Program-made: the position numbers and the translations under genes
Notes under the pieces: model-generated
What the model was told of the DNA's origin: nothing
Seen by the model: only the letters and a program-made list of their open reading frames with translations
Databases searched by the model: none
Part shown: positions 42,748 through 50,693 of the stretch, one piece after another
Position numbering within the stretch: position 1 is the stretch's first letter
Layout: each line of letters begins with the position of its first letter
NCBI GenBank assembly: GCA_030426385.1
Contig: JAUHYI010000027.1
Span: 1 to 52,100, forward strand
DNA: 52,100 bases
Direction of reading: 5' to 3'
DNA from: Phycisphaerae bacterium
GTDB lineage: Bacteria; Planctomycetota; Phycisphaerae; Phycisphaerales; Phycisphaeraceae

Positions 42748-43506
42748 ATGGGTAATACATTGTTGGATTTGCCGCCGGAACAGCCATTGGTATCCGCGTC
42801 GATTTTGTCAGCGGATTTCGGGTGCATGGTGGAGGACTGTCGAGATGTGTTGGCACGCGGGGCGGACCTGTTGCATGTGGATGTGATGGATGGGCATTTT
42901 GCGCCGAACCTGACGATGGGTGTGGATATGGTGCGGGGGTTGCGTAAGCATTTGCCGGATGTATTTCTGGATGTGCATTTGATGGTGGAGAAGCCGGGCG
43001 ATTTTGTCGAAGCGTTTGCGAAGGCGGGTGCGGATCTGCTGAGTTTTCATGCGGAGTTGTGCGATGCGTCTCATGAGAAATGCAAAGGCGAGCCGATCGA
43101 CGCGGGGGCGCTGATCGATCGGATACATGGGCTGGGCGCGAAGGCAGGCATGGTGGTGAACCCTGGCACTGCCATGGAAGGTGGAGATGGAAAAACGTGG
43201 GGGGAAATGTGGGGGGGGATTGAGCCGTTGTTGGAACGGTTGGATCTGGTGTTGGTGATGAGTGTGAATCCGGGTTATTCGGGTCAGGCGTTTATGCCCG
43301 AGGTTTTGGACAAGGCGCGTTGGTTGCGTGAACGGGTGGGGCCGGGCACACGGATTGAGATGGATGGTGGGTTGAATCCGGAGACGGCGAAGTTGGCGGC
43401 AGCAGCAGGGGTTGATGTGATGGTGACAGCGTCGGCACTTTTTGGAAAGCCACGCGAGCAGCGCGGGGCGGTCATCGAAGCGTTGCATGCGAGTCGGGAG
43501 GGCTGA
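42748..43506 (+). CDS. rpe: Ribulose-phosphate 3-epimerase
   Basis: The family is clear: SASILSADFG at 16-25, HVDVMDGHFAPNLTMG with His43 and Asp45, His77 (LDVHLMV), NPGYSGQAFMPEV and IEMDGG with the second catalytic Asp. The enzyme interconverts ribulose-5-phosphate and xylulose-5-phosphate in the pentose phosphate and Calvin-type pathways. The 252 residues exceed the usual 215-230. The extra parts are at ~106-119 and ~144-157 (EGGDGKTWGEMWGG), the second encoded by the G-rich repeat that also occurs in the surrounding gaps. The insertion lies in the loop after NPGTAME, before the helix IEPLLERLDLV, so it may be tolerated. Confidence 0.94.
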   Translation: MGNTLLDLPPEQPLVSASILSADFGCMVEDCRDVLARGADLLHVDVMDGHFAPNLTMGVDMVRGLRKHLPDVFLDVHLMVEKPGDFVEAFAKAGADLLSFHAELCDASHEKCKGEPIDAGALIDRIHGLGAKAGMVVNPGTAMEGGDGKTWGEMWGGIEPLLERLDLVLVMSVNPGYSGQAFMPEVLDKARWLRERVGPGTRIEMDGGLNPETAKLAAAAGVDVMVTASALFGKPREQRGAVIEALHASREG

Positions 43507-43580
43507 ACACAAAGAGTAAGTGTGATCGGAGTGCGCTATGCCGCAAGCGGCAGGAGTTGGTAGAGGTTATTGGCGCGGAG

Positions 43581-43605
43581 AAAACGTGGGGGGACGTGGG
43601 GGGGT
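43581..43605 (+). repeat. G-rich repeat block upstream of greA
   Basis: AAAACGTGGGGGGACGTGGGGG-type unit with G runs of 6 and 7, 75 bases after the rpe stop. It is the same motif that lies inside rpe. Confidence 0.6.
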
Positions 43606-43724
43606 CGCAATTTGGTGAGGGAAGGGGTAAAATGGTGCGTTGCCGTCGGCGGATGCGTCGGCGTTTTTATTTGGGGGCGGGGCGTATGGGTATTTCGTGT
43701 TCGATTGATATAGGAGGTTCCGCG

Positions 43725-44189
43725 ATGGAATTTATTACCGAAGAAGATAAGAGCAATTTGGAAGCGAAGTTGGCCGAGTTGAAAGCGAATCGACCTGTGC
43801 TGTCGAAGCGGATTGCCGAAGCGCGGGCTTTGGGTGATCTGAAAGAAAATGCGGAATACCACGCAGCACGCGATGACCAGGGATTGGAAGAAGCCGAAAT
43901 TCGTCGGCTCGAAGAACGGCTTAAAACAGCCCAGGTGACCAGCGATATCGAGATTCCCGAAGACATGGTTTTTCTGGGCGCGGTGGTGCGTTTGAAAGAC
44001 ATGGACGACAAGACGGACGACCTGTACAAACTGGTGGGCGAAGCATCCGGGAAATTTGATTCGGATGAAATCGAAGTGACCGCATCGAGCCCGATGGGTG
44101 AATCCTTGATGAAGGCACGCGTGGGCGAAACGGTGAAGGTTGACCTGCCACGCGGGACCAAGCGGTTTGAGATTATGGAAATTTTGTAG
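43725..44189 (+). CDS. greA: Transcription elongation factor GreA
   Basis: ATG 43725 is preceded by AGGAGG at 7 bases, which decides the start against the longer open frame from 43557. The 154 residues have the N-terminal coiled coil with ITEEDKSNLEAKLAELKAN, the acidic tip LGDLKENAEYHAARDDQGLEEAEIRRLEERL and the C-terminal FKBP-like domain (SPMGESLMKARVGETVKVDLPRG). GreA rescues stalled RNA polymerase by stimulating cleavage of backtracked RNA. It follows rpe and a G-rich gap; nothing unusual is seen in the protein. Confidence 0.97.
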   Translation: MEFITEEDKSNLEAKLAELKANRPVLSKRIAEARALGDLKENAEYHAARDDQGLEEAEIRRLEERLKTAQVTSDIEIPEDMVFLGAVVRLKDMDDKTDDLYKLVGEASGKFDSDEIEVTASSPMGESLMKARVGETVKVDLPRGTKRFEIMEIL

Positions 44190-44544
44190 GGAAGATAAAG
44201 GGGAGAGAGGATTAACAATGAGGTACAGAGATAAGGCAGAAGAGTTTGTCCACAGATTGACACAGATTTTCAAGGCGATGGGAAGGTAATCTAGCGTGGG
44301 TGAATAGAGAAGGGGAAATGTGGGGGGGGTAAGTAATTTTTGACCACAGATTTTCACAGATTGGCACAGATTTTTAGAAGCAGGGAATCAACACCGCTTC
44401 ATGCGAGCAAACCGTACGGTACTTTGCTGTCTCATCATTATTGATTGTCTGTTTTTGTTTTTTAATCGGTGTCAATCTGTGGGCAAAAATGCCGCTCATT
44501 GAAACTGGTTTTGTGTTGAATGTTTGATTGGGATTGTGGGGGGC
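44190..44544. repeat. Intergenic region with three CACAGATT-family repeats and a G-rich block
   Basis: No gene is seen. Copies of the family lie at 44245-44280 (short form, one unit lost), 44341-44380 and, in reverse, 44466-44482. A G-rich block AAATGTGGGGGGGG is at 44317-44330. The minus-strand open frame across this region and greA is not protein-like. The promoter of the next gene is not evident. Confidence 0.7.
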
Positions 44545-45618
44545 ATGGGGCGGATGTCGCGTGAGGATGTGGGTGATGGGTATGATGTGTGGATGAGCGA
44601 GACTGCGGGACTGGTTTGTGCGGAGGTGTGGGGTGGTAACCGTGCGGTGGCGTCAGGGTTGTCGTTGCCTGGTTTGGAGGGTTGGGTGGTGGCGCGGCCG
44701 CATCATGGTGATGAGGCGGGCGGCGATGTGCATTACATCAGTTCGTGCGGGACGGGCCGAATAACGCGGGTGTTGCTAGCGGATGTGTCAGGGCATGGGC
44801 AGCACGTGGCAGCGGTGGGCATGGAACTGCGGGGGTTGATGAAGCGATATCTGAATCACATCGATCCGCGCAAGTTGGCGGTGCGGATGAATCGTGAAAT
44901 GATGGCATTGTCAGGGGCCAGTGGCAATTTTGCGACAGCGGTGGTGATGACATTTTTTTCGCCGAAGGGCACATTGTCGATTTGTAATGCGGGGCATCCG
45001 CCGGTGATGTGGTATCGAGCAAAGCGAGGGGAGTGGGTGTGTGTGGATCAGCCGAAGGCCAGTGACGATGGCCACAACGCCAACGTGTCCGATGAAAACG
45101 TCGACAGAAAAGCCGGGGAAAATGTGGGGAGGGGTGGGGGTGTGGGTGGGGGGGTGGGGATTGTGAATTTGCCGTTGGGGGTATTGGAAGAATCGGGTTA
45201 TGTGGGCAGGGAGTTGGTGTTGGATGTGGATGATGTGGTGATGGTGTATACGGATTGTCTGATCGAAGCGAAGAACGATGCGAACCGGATGCTGGGTGTT
45301 GAAGGTTTGTTGCGGATGTTGAACGACTTGGAAATTGATGCGAAACAGGCGGGTGCTGAAGCAGTGATTGATGCGGTGTTGGGGGCGATTGAGTCAGGCG
45401 GATATGCGTGGGATGATGACCTGACGACGATGGTTTTGCGGTGTTCGGGTCGCAGTGGTGGAGCGGACGGTCGCTCGTGTTGGGCAGGGTTGAAGCGATG
45501 CGTGAGCCGGGTTTGGCGTAAGGAGCCGATCCCCTGGCCGGAGCTGTCGTGGGAAAATTTGGGGGCAGTATTCTGGCATCGCAGGATTCGCGAAAAGAAG
45601 CGGGTGAGTTTGAAGTAA
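44545..45618 (+). CDS. SpoIIE-type protein phosphatase (PP2C domain)
   Basis: From ATG 44545 the product is 357 residues; TTG 44524 and ATG MSRED are alternatives. The RsbU/SpoIIE phosphatase blocks are seen: GDEAGGDVHYISS and RVLLADVSGHGQHVA (Asp and Gly of the first metal site), SICNAGHPPVMWYR, VMVYTDCLIEAKN and the last metal site WDDDLTTMVLR. Such enzymes dephosphorylate anti-anti-sigma factors and start stress responses. The region ~173-205 is low complexity (ENVGRGGGVGGGVGI) and is coded by the G-rich repeat found in the gaps; it lies between the NAGH block and the LPLGVL strand. The C-terminal ~60 residues are basic and Trp-rich, of unknown use. No anti-sigma partner is adjacent. Confidence 0.87.
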   Translation: MGRMSREDVGDGYDVWMSETAGLVCAEVWGGNRAVASGLSLPGLEGWVVARPHHGDEAGGDVHYISSCGTGRITRVLLADVSGHGQHVAAVGMELRGLMKRYLNHIDPRKLAVRMNREMMALSGASGNFATAVVMTFFSPKGTLSICNAGHPPVMWYRAKRGEWVCVDQPKASDDGHNANVSDENVDRKAGENVGRGGGVGGGVGIVNLPLGVLEESGYVGRELVLDVDDVVMVYTDCLIEAKNDANRMLGVEGLLRMLNDLEIDAKQAGAEAVIDAVLGAIESGGYAWDDDLTTMVLRCSGRSGGADGRSCWAGLKRCVSRVWRKEPIPWPELSWENLGAVFWHRRIREKKRVSLK

Positions 45619-45949
45619 AAGTAAAAAGTTAAAAGTTAAAAGTTAAAAAGAAGGGTGGGTGAGGCCCGTGGTGGGAAGTATGAGGAGTGCGAGCTTGCGC
45701 GCGTATGAAAGAGGTGCAGAGGAGGTAAGGTGAGAAAGGGAAATGTGGGTGGGGGTATGGAGGGCGACGTGGTGAGACGTGATGAGACGTGGGGAGCGTG
45801 GGGAGCGTGGGGGGGGTGGGGGGGGGGGCGGAAAATGCATGGGCGGTAAATATTTCCTATGCGCGTGGGGAACGACTATAATTAGGTGCCGGCGATGGGT
45901 GTGTCCCATGGTGGCCGAAACCACATAAAACCTATACCAGGCGAAGATT
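45619..45949. repeat. Intergenic region: GTTAAAA heptamers and long G-rich blocks
   Basis: At 45615-45650 there are GTAAAA and three exact GTTAAAA units. From 45736 to 45832 a series of GTGGGG-type blocks ends in runs of 8 and 9 G. At 45877-45882 a perfect TATAAT lies 67 bases before the next gene. No protein-coding frame is supported. Confidence 0.65.
45854..45882 (+). promoter_or_regulatory. Candidate promoter of the TPR-like gene
   Basis: TATAAT at 45877-45882 is a perfect -10 box. The -35 place (45854-45859, TTTCCT) is poor. It lies right after the G-rich blocks, at a fitting distance from ATG 45950. Confidence 0.4.
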
Positions 45950-47884
45950 ATGACTATTAGACACGGGCTGAAAATATCGAAATTCACGCATATTGCCGTG
46001 GCAGGTGTGCTGGGATTGGTCGTGAGCCCCGTCTGGGGACAACATGCGGCGCCACTGGACAACAATTTGCAGGTTGGTTCGGGTGGGCGTAACCCAACGG
46101 TGGACCCGAATATCAATGCGGGCCAGGCGATCATTACGGGTAATGTCGGGGGGCTGGGTTATTTCCGTGACAACGTGGGTTACGGTGACGCGGGCGCGTT
46201 TCGTGATAGCACGGGCAGTGATGCTCAATTTCGATTTGAGGCGCGGAGTGTGCCGACGAATGTGAATCTCTCGACCGGCTCAGGTGTGCAAAGTATGCCT
46301 GTGCGTGTGTATCGCACGTTTGACTCGACGCCGAATAATTCGAGTGGTGGGTATGGCGTTGATCTGAGAGCGGGGTATGGCCAAAGCTACACCGGCAGTT
46401 CGCTGGATGTGCGTGCGACCGGAAGCAGCGGCTATTCGAGCTTGAATGCGGCGGCGATTTCGAGCAACGATTACGGGACTGGCGCTTCGCTGGATGCGAC
46501 GTCGTTGGTGACCACCTCCGATGGCCGATTGTTGAATGTGTCAGCCTCGCCGTTGTTGGGCGTGCGTGTGACAGCGAACGCATCGGATCAGCGTAATTTG
46601 TTGGCAGGCCAGCGACGCGTGGGCAACGATTTGGAAACCGAAGCCGCTTTGGCCGCAGAAGCGGCAGAAGCCGCTGAAGCGCGTCGGTCGGAGTTGGTGC
46701 TAAGCGGTTTGGCAGTGGATGCGTCATTGAATCGCGAAGCGGTGACGGTGAATGGCACCGATATGAACGAAACGGTATTGCCGGTGTTTGCTTCGAGTGG
46801 AGCGGTGATGCCGACGATTGAATTGGGCGAGCGGATTCGAGACCAGTTGGAAAAAAGCGCGGTTGATCCGAATGCGTCGACCGATGCTACCGAAGGTGAG
46901 ACCGAAACCGAAACCGAAGCTCAAGCCAATGCCAACCAGCTCAACATGGAGCGGCTCTCGGCACGGATTTTTATGCCGTTGAAAAGCAGGCAATATCGAG
47001 CGGGCGAAGATGCGTATCTGGATTTTCTCGCGCGTTTAGATCCCACGCATAGCCGCGATGATGAGAATCCTGGACTAGATACAGAATCGCAGCCAGGTGG
47101 CGAAGCGCCGGAAGAATTAGAGTCGCCTGATGATCAGACATTCGCCGATGCCGAACGGCTGCGTTTGGATGCACTGGTCGCCGCGTTTATGCGTGGTGAA
47201 CCTGACGATTTTGTGGAAGGGCGAGAAAATCGAGAAGACAATGACGCTGGCGAAAATGCAGAGGATGCCGATGACGAAGCGACTGCAAAAGCCCCGATGA
47301 GCGAAAGCGAAATCATTGCCAATTTGCGAGCGATGGAAAGTCGCGGTTTGCGCGGTGATTTGGATGAACTGCTGAACCTGTTGGATTATGACATGCCACG
47401 GATGTCGTCGCTGGCCGGTGACAGTGAAACGAGATTGAATAAAACGTTGCGAGAAGCCGAAATCCTGATGGCCAGCGAGCGTTTTTATGATGCGGAATCG
47501 CGATACCGCGCTGCATTGTCGATCTCGCCGAACCATCCCTTGGCGCAGGCTGGCTTGGTCCATGCCCAGATGGGCGCGGGCATGGTGCGATCGGCCGCGT
47601 TTAGTTTGCGAAAACTGTTTGAAGAACATCCGGAATTAATCGCGACAAAATATGATGCGAAGTTATTGCCCGCCCACTCCCGCTTGAAATCAATTCGACG
47701 CGATCTGGAAGCCGCAGCCAAGGGTGGACTATGGGTTGAGCCTGCGTTGATGTTGGCCTATCTGGGCTATCAAACTGAGAACCCCCGATTGACCGAATAC
47801 GGTTTGAATCTGGCACAGGTGCGGGCACCCAAGGATCCGTTGGTGGTCGTCTTGCGACGGATTTGGCTGGAGGGGAAGAAATAA
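45950..47884 (+). CDS. Large exported protein with acidic linker and C-terminal TPR-like repeats
   Basis: The 644-residue product has a signal peptide (MTIRHGLKISKFTHIAVAGVLGLVVSPVWGQ). Residues ~35-210 are Gly/Ser/Asn-rich with little helix (NNLQVGSGGRNPTVDPN, SGYSSLNAAAISSNDYGTG). A short coiled coil follows at 230-245 (TEAALAAEAAEAAEARR), then an acidic low-complexity part at 305-325 and 375-455 (ETETETEAQ, REDNDAGENAEDADDEAT). The C-terminal ~150 residues carry TPR-like helices (AEILMASERFYDAESRYRAALSISPNHPLAQAGLVHAQMG). It may be a periplasmic scaffold. No family is recognised for the N-terminal half. It is flanked by repeat-rich gaps on both sides. Confidence 0.72.
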   Translation: MTIRHGLKISKFTHIAVAGVLGLVVSPVWGQHAAPLDNNLQVGSGGRNPTVDPNINAGQAIITGNVGGLGYFRDNVGYGDAGAFRDSTGSDAQFRFEARSVPTNVNLSTGSGVQSMPVRVYRTFDSTPNNSSGGYGVDLRAGYGQSYTGSSLDVRATGSSGYSSLNAAAISSNDYGTGASLDATSLVTTSDGRLLNVSASPLLGVRVTANASDQRNLLAGQRRVGNDLETEAALAAEAAEAAEARRSELVLSGLAVDASLNREAVTVNGTDMNETVLPVFASSGAVMPTIELGERIRDQLEKSAVDPNASTDATEGETETETEAQANANQLNMERLSARIFMPLKSRQYRAGEDAYLDFLARLDPTHSRDDENPGLDTESQPGGEAPEELESPDDQTFADAERLRLDALVAAFMRGEPDDFVEGRENREDNDAGENAEDADDEATAKAPMSESEIIANLRAMESRGLRGDLDELLNLLDYDMPRMSSLAGDSETRLNKTLREAEILMASERFYDAESRYRAALSISPNHPLAQAGLVHAQMGAGMVRSAAFSLRKLFEEHPELIATKYDAKLLPAHSRLKSIRRDLEAAAKGGLWVEPALMLAYLGYQTENPRLTEYGLNLAQVRAPKDPLVVVLRRIWLEGKK

Positions 47885-48692
47885 GTTTTAATCCGTCATT
47901 GGTCATTGGTCATTGGTCATTGGGCATTGGTCATTGGGCATTGAAAAGTCAAAGCATCCAAGAGGCGATACAGCGTGGCCCGCACACGATTGATCAGCGT
48001 AGATCAGCATGATTACTCAGCACAGCACAGCTCGGCATAACTCGGCGTTAGTCGGCATTCGCGAAGTTTGTGAACAACGCGAACTATACGAAAAACGCGA
48101 GTCACGCCGAGGTCGCTTGGAACGATGACGTATTTTCAGTATGTTTTCCCGCGTGTTTTGCGACTTGTTTTCCCAGACTGTGGCAATGTATTGATGGTTT
48201 TCGAAACAGCCGAACGAGCAAGCGATTTAAAGCCAATAGCGACTAAAAACATACAGCGATGCGAATGGTGTTGAGTCGATTGTCGGTGGGATTTCTATTT
48301 ATTTAGGGATTGAATATTCCCTGGAAGAAAAATACAAGCGTTACATGCAGCGGTGTTCCGATCTATAAGAAGTCGGAAAACGCGAGCGGTATCAGACTAT
48401 GGGATATTCGAATAAAGCGATCGTGTGAGGTTGATCGGAGTTCAGGTTTTTGTGGGTTGGTTGTGGATGGGGCAAGTCCCGGAGAATATGGGATGATGTG
48501 GTGACCAGCGGCACAGCATGCCAAGACCAGGCTAGACATTGCCGCGATGATATTGCCAAGACATAGCCAAGACATAGCCAAGACATAGCCAAGACATAGT
48601 CAAGACATCGTCAGGGCATAGACAGAACATAGACAGGGTCAGCGTGTTAACGGGCGTGCATAACATTGTTTTTTGGATGAATTGAGCAGACT
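47885..48692. repeat. 808-base intergenic region with two tandem repeat arrays
   Basis: Seven 7-base units of CATTGGT type run from 47897 to 47945. Seven 11-base units of GCCAAGACATA type run from 48555 to 48631, the first four exact. Between them (47950-48540) the DNA is ordinary in composition; open frames of 60-70 codons on both strands show no ribosome site and no conserved block, so no gene is called. The promoter of the SpoIIE/GAF gene must lie close to or in the second array. Confidence 0.7.
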
Positions 48693-50636
48693 GTGGATTT
48701 ATTAGAAAGTCCAAAATATCGAGGCGGCGGATCGGATAAACGATCCGAGACGAAGGTGACGCCGACGCAAGCGGCGTCTGATCCATCGTTGTCGGCTGAC
48801 GATCTGGAAGTGACGGCACAGCGGTTGACGCTGACGGATTTTCTGGACCTGCAGACGGTGCGCGAGATGCAGGACAGTTTCAATTCGATGACGCGATTGG
48901 TGACGACGATTCGTGATGCGGCGGGTAAAGAAATCGTATTGCCCACCGAGGACGAAGATCGAATCCGTCGCGATCAGTTGCTGGAACATTTGGTGACGGA
49001 TGATGATTTGGCCAGCGGTTCTGAAGATGGTGAGATTCAGTTTTCCGTGCCCATCATTATTGAAGATCAGGTGCTCGGCTCGATTACGATCGATCGTCGT
49101 GAAGATGACGAACAGAGTGATGGCCATGAAGCCGGTCGCGGTGGTGATGACGGTCAAGGCCCGAGTACGCTGGACCCGGCACGTGTCTCGCAACTTGCCG
49201 CGAAGCTGGGGATGTCGTCGGATCAGATTGAGCCGTTGCTCGAATCCGTGCAAAAGCTGTATGAGCCGAGCCATTCCGCCTCGATGCGATTTTTGTATTT
49301 GATGGCCAATGCGATTGCACGATTGTGCTATCAGGAATATCACCTGCAACAAAGCGTGGAGGAACTCAGCGCGTTGTACAAGCTAAGTCAGTTGCTCGCT
49401 GGCCAAGGTGATTTGCAACATGTGTTGGACACCGCTGCGCGATCGGCGGTGGAAGTGTTGAAAGCGAAGGCGTCGTCGATACGATTGTTGGCCCACGAGC
49501 CGGAGCAGGAGTTGGTGGTCAAGTCGGTTTACAATTTGTCGCAGCCCTATGTGGACAAGGGTCCGATCCTGGTCAATGCCAATGACGTCAATCAACGTTT
49601 GTTTAACGGCGAAGTGGTGTACGTCGAAGATATGTCGATTGACGATCGGGTGATCTATAAAGAAGAGGCCAAGCAAGAAGGCTTGGTGTCGTTTATCAGT
49701 GTGGCAATGAAAGCGAGAAATCGCCCGATTGGTGTGATCCGTGTGTACAGTGGTGAGACCCGGCATTTTAGCGCATCGGAAATCAAGCTGCTCAAAGCGC
49801 TGGCGGATTTGGCGGCGACATCGATCGAAAATGCACGACTGAGTCACCAGGAAATTGAAAACCAACGTGTGAAACAGCAACTGCGCATGGGCGCTTCGGT
49901 GCAACGGCGAATGATGCCTGCGGAATTGCCGAAGCTGGCGCAGATGGATGTGGCTGCACGCTATGTGCCAAGTTTTGAATTAGGCGGGGATTTTTACGAT
50001 TTTATCCCGCTGGATCACGATTCGAATAACACCGGCATCGCGATCGGCGATGTGGTGGGCAAAGGCGTGGCGGCGAGCCTCTTGATGGCATCGGTACGGG
50101 CAAGCCTGCGTGCGTATGCCCAGGATATTTACGATCTGGATGAGATCATGGCTCGGGTGAATATCGCGCTGTGCGGGGATACGCGCGACAGCGAATTTGC
50201 CACGTTGTTTTACGGGGTGATCGATCCGCAAACCTTGCGCATGACCTATTGCAATGCAGGCCATGATCCGCCGTTGGTGTTGCGTGATGGGGAAATTATT
50301 CCGTTGGATGTGGGGGGCATGATCGTCGGTGTTGATCCACGTCAGCCCTACGACAAATCGGTGTTGCAATTAGAGCCGAAGGACGTGGTGTTGTTTTACA
50401 CCGATGGCCTGGTGGATGCGCAGAATTTTGAAGGCAAACGTTTTGGGCGTGATCGCATTGTGGAATCGATGCGCGAAGCGGCCACGATGTATGACGACGG
50501 GGTGGCCTCGCATGTGTTGAATCACGTGTTATGGAAAATGCGCAATTACATCGGATTGAATCGGCCGATTGACGATACGACGCTGGTGGTGTTGCGCGTG
50601 TTGGCTGATGGGGAACCAAGTATTCGAGTAGGGTAA
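48693..50636 (+). CDS. SpoIIE-type phosphatase with PocR-like and GAF sensor domains
   Basis: GTG 48693 starts a 647-residue protein. Residues ~45-145 resemble the PocR sensory domain (LQTVREMQDSFNSMTRLVTTIRDAAGKEI, QFSVPIIIEDQVLGSITID), but are interrupted by an acidic loop. A GAF domain follows at ~225-390 (LYKLSQLLAGQGDLQHVL, RPIGVIRVYSGETRHFSASEIKLLKALADLAATSIENARL). The PP2C/SpoIIE domain takes ~400-640: FELGGDFYDFIPLD, IAIGDVVGKGVAASLLMASVRASLRAY, MTYCNAGHDPPLVL, VLFYTDGLVDAQN and IDDTTLVVLRV with all metal Asp residues. It should dephosphorylate a partner-switch protein in response to a ligand. It is upstream of an unrelated pseudouridine synthase gene. Confidence 0.92.
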   Translation: MDLLESPKYRGGGSDKRSETKVTPTQAASDPSLSADDLEVTAQRLTLTDFLDLQTVREMQDSFNSMTRLVTTIRDAAGKEIVLPTEDEDRIRRDQLLEHLVTDDDLASGSEDGEIQFSVPIIIEDQVLGSITIDRREDDEQSDGHEAGRGGDDGQGPSTLDPARVSQLAAKLGMSSDQIEPLLESVQKLYEPSHSASMRFLYLMANAIARLCYQEYHLQQSVEELSALYKLSQLLAGQGDLQHVLDTAARSAVEVLKAKASSIRLLAHEPEQELVVKSVYNLSQPYVDKGPILVNANDVNQRLFNGEVVYVEDMSIDDRVIYKEEAKQEGLVSFISVAMKARNRPIGVIRVYSGETRHFSASEIKLLKALADLAATSIENARLSHQEIENQRVKQQLRMGASVQRRMMPAELPKLAQMDVAARYVPSFELGGDFYDFIPLDHDSNNTGIAIGDVVGKGVAASLLMASVRASLRAYAQDIYDLDEIMARVNIALCGDTRDSEFATLFYGVIDPQTLRMTYCNAGHDPPLVLRDGEIIPLDVGGMIVGVDPRQPYDKSVLQLEPKDVVLFYTDGLVDAQNFEGKRFGRDRIVESMREAATMYDDGVASHVLNHVLWKMRNYIGLNRPIDDTTLVVLRVLADGEPSIRVG

Positions 50637-50693
50637 GATTGAGACCGATGTTAAACACAAAGTTTGTGGAGAAAGGTGAGGGGGAAATAACTC

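Noticed and set aside
43536..44357. Long open frame on the minus strand across greA
   Set aside because: It is the complement of a certain greA gene with an AGGAGG site; the translated product is low in conserved blocks and contains repeats from the gaps.
48310..48504. Small gene in the 808-base gap
   Set aside because: 64 codons, no ribosome site, no conserved pattern, and other frames of the same length overlap it.
48555..48631. Possible CRISPR array
   Set aside because: Units are 11 bases and directly adjacent without spacers, and no cas gene is near.
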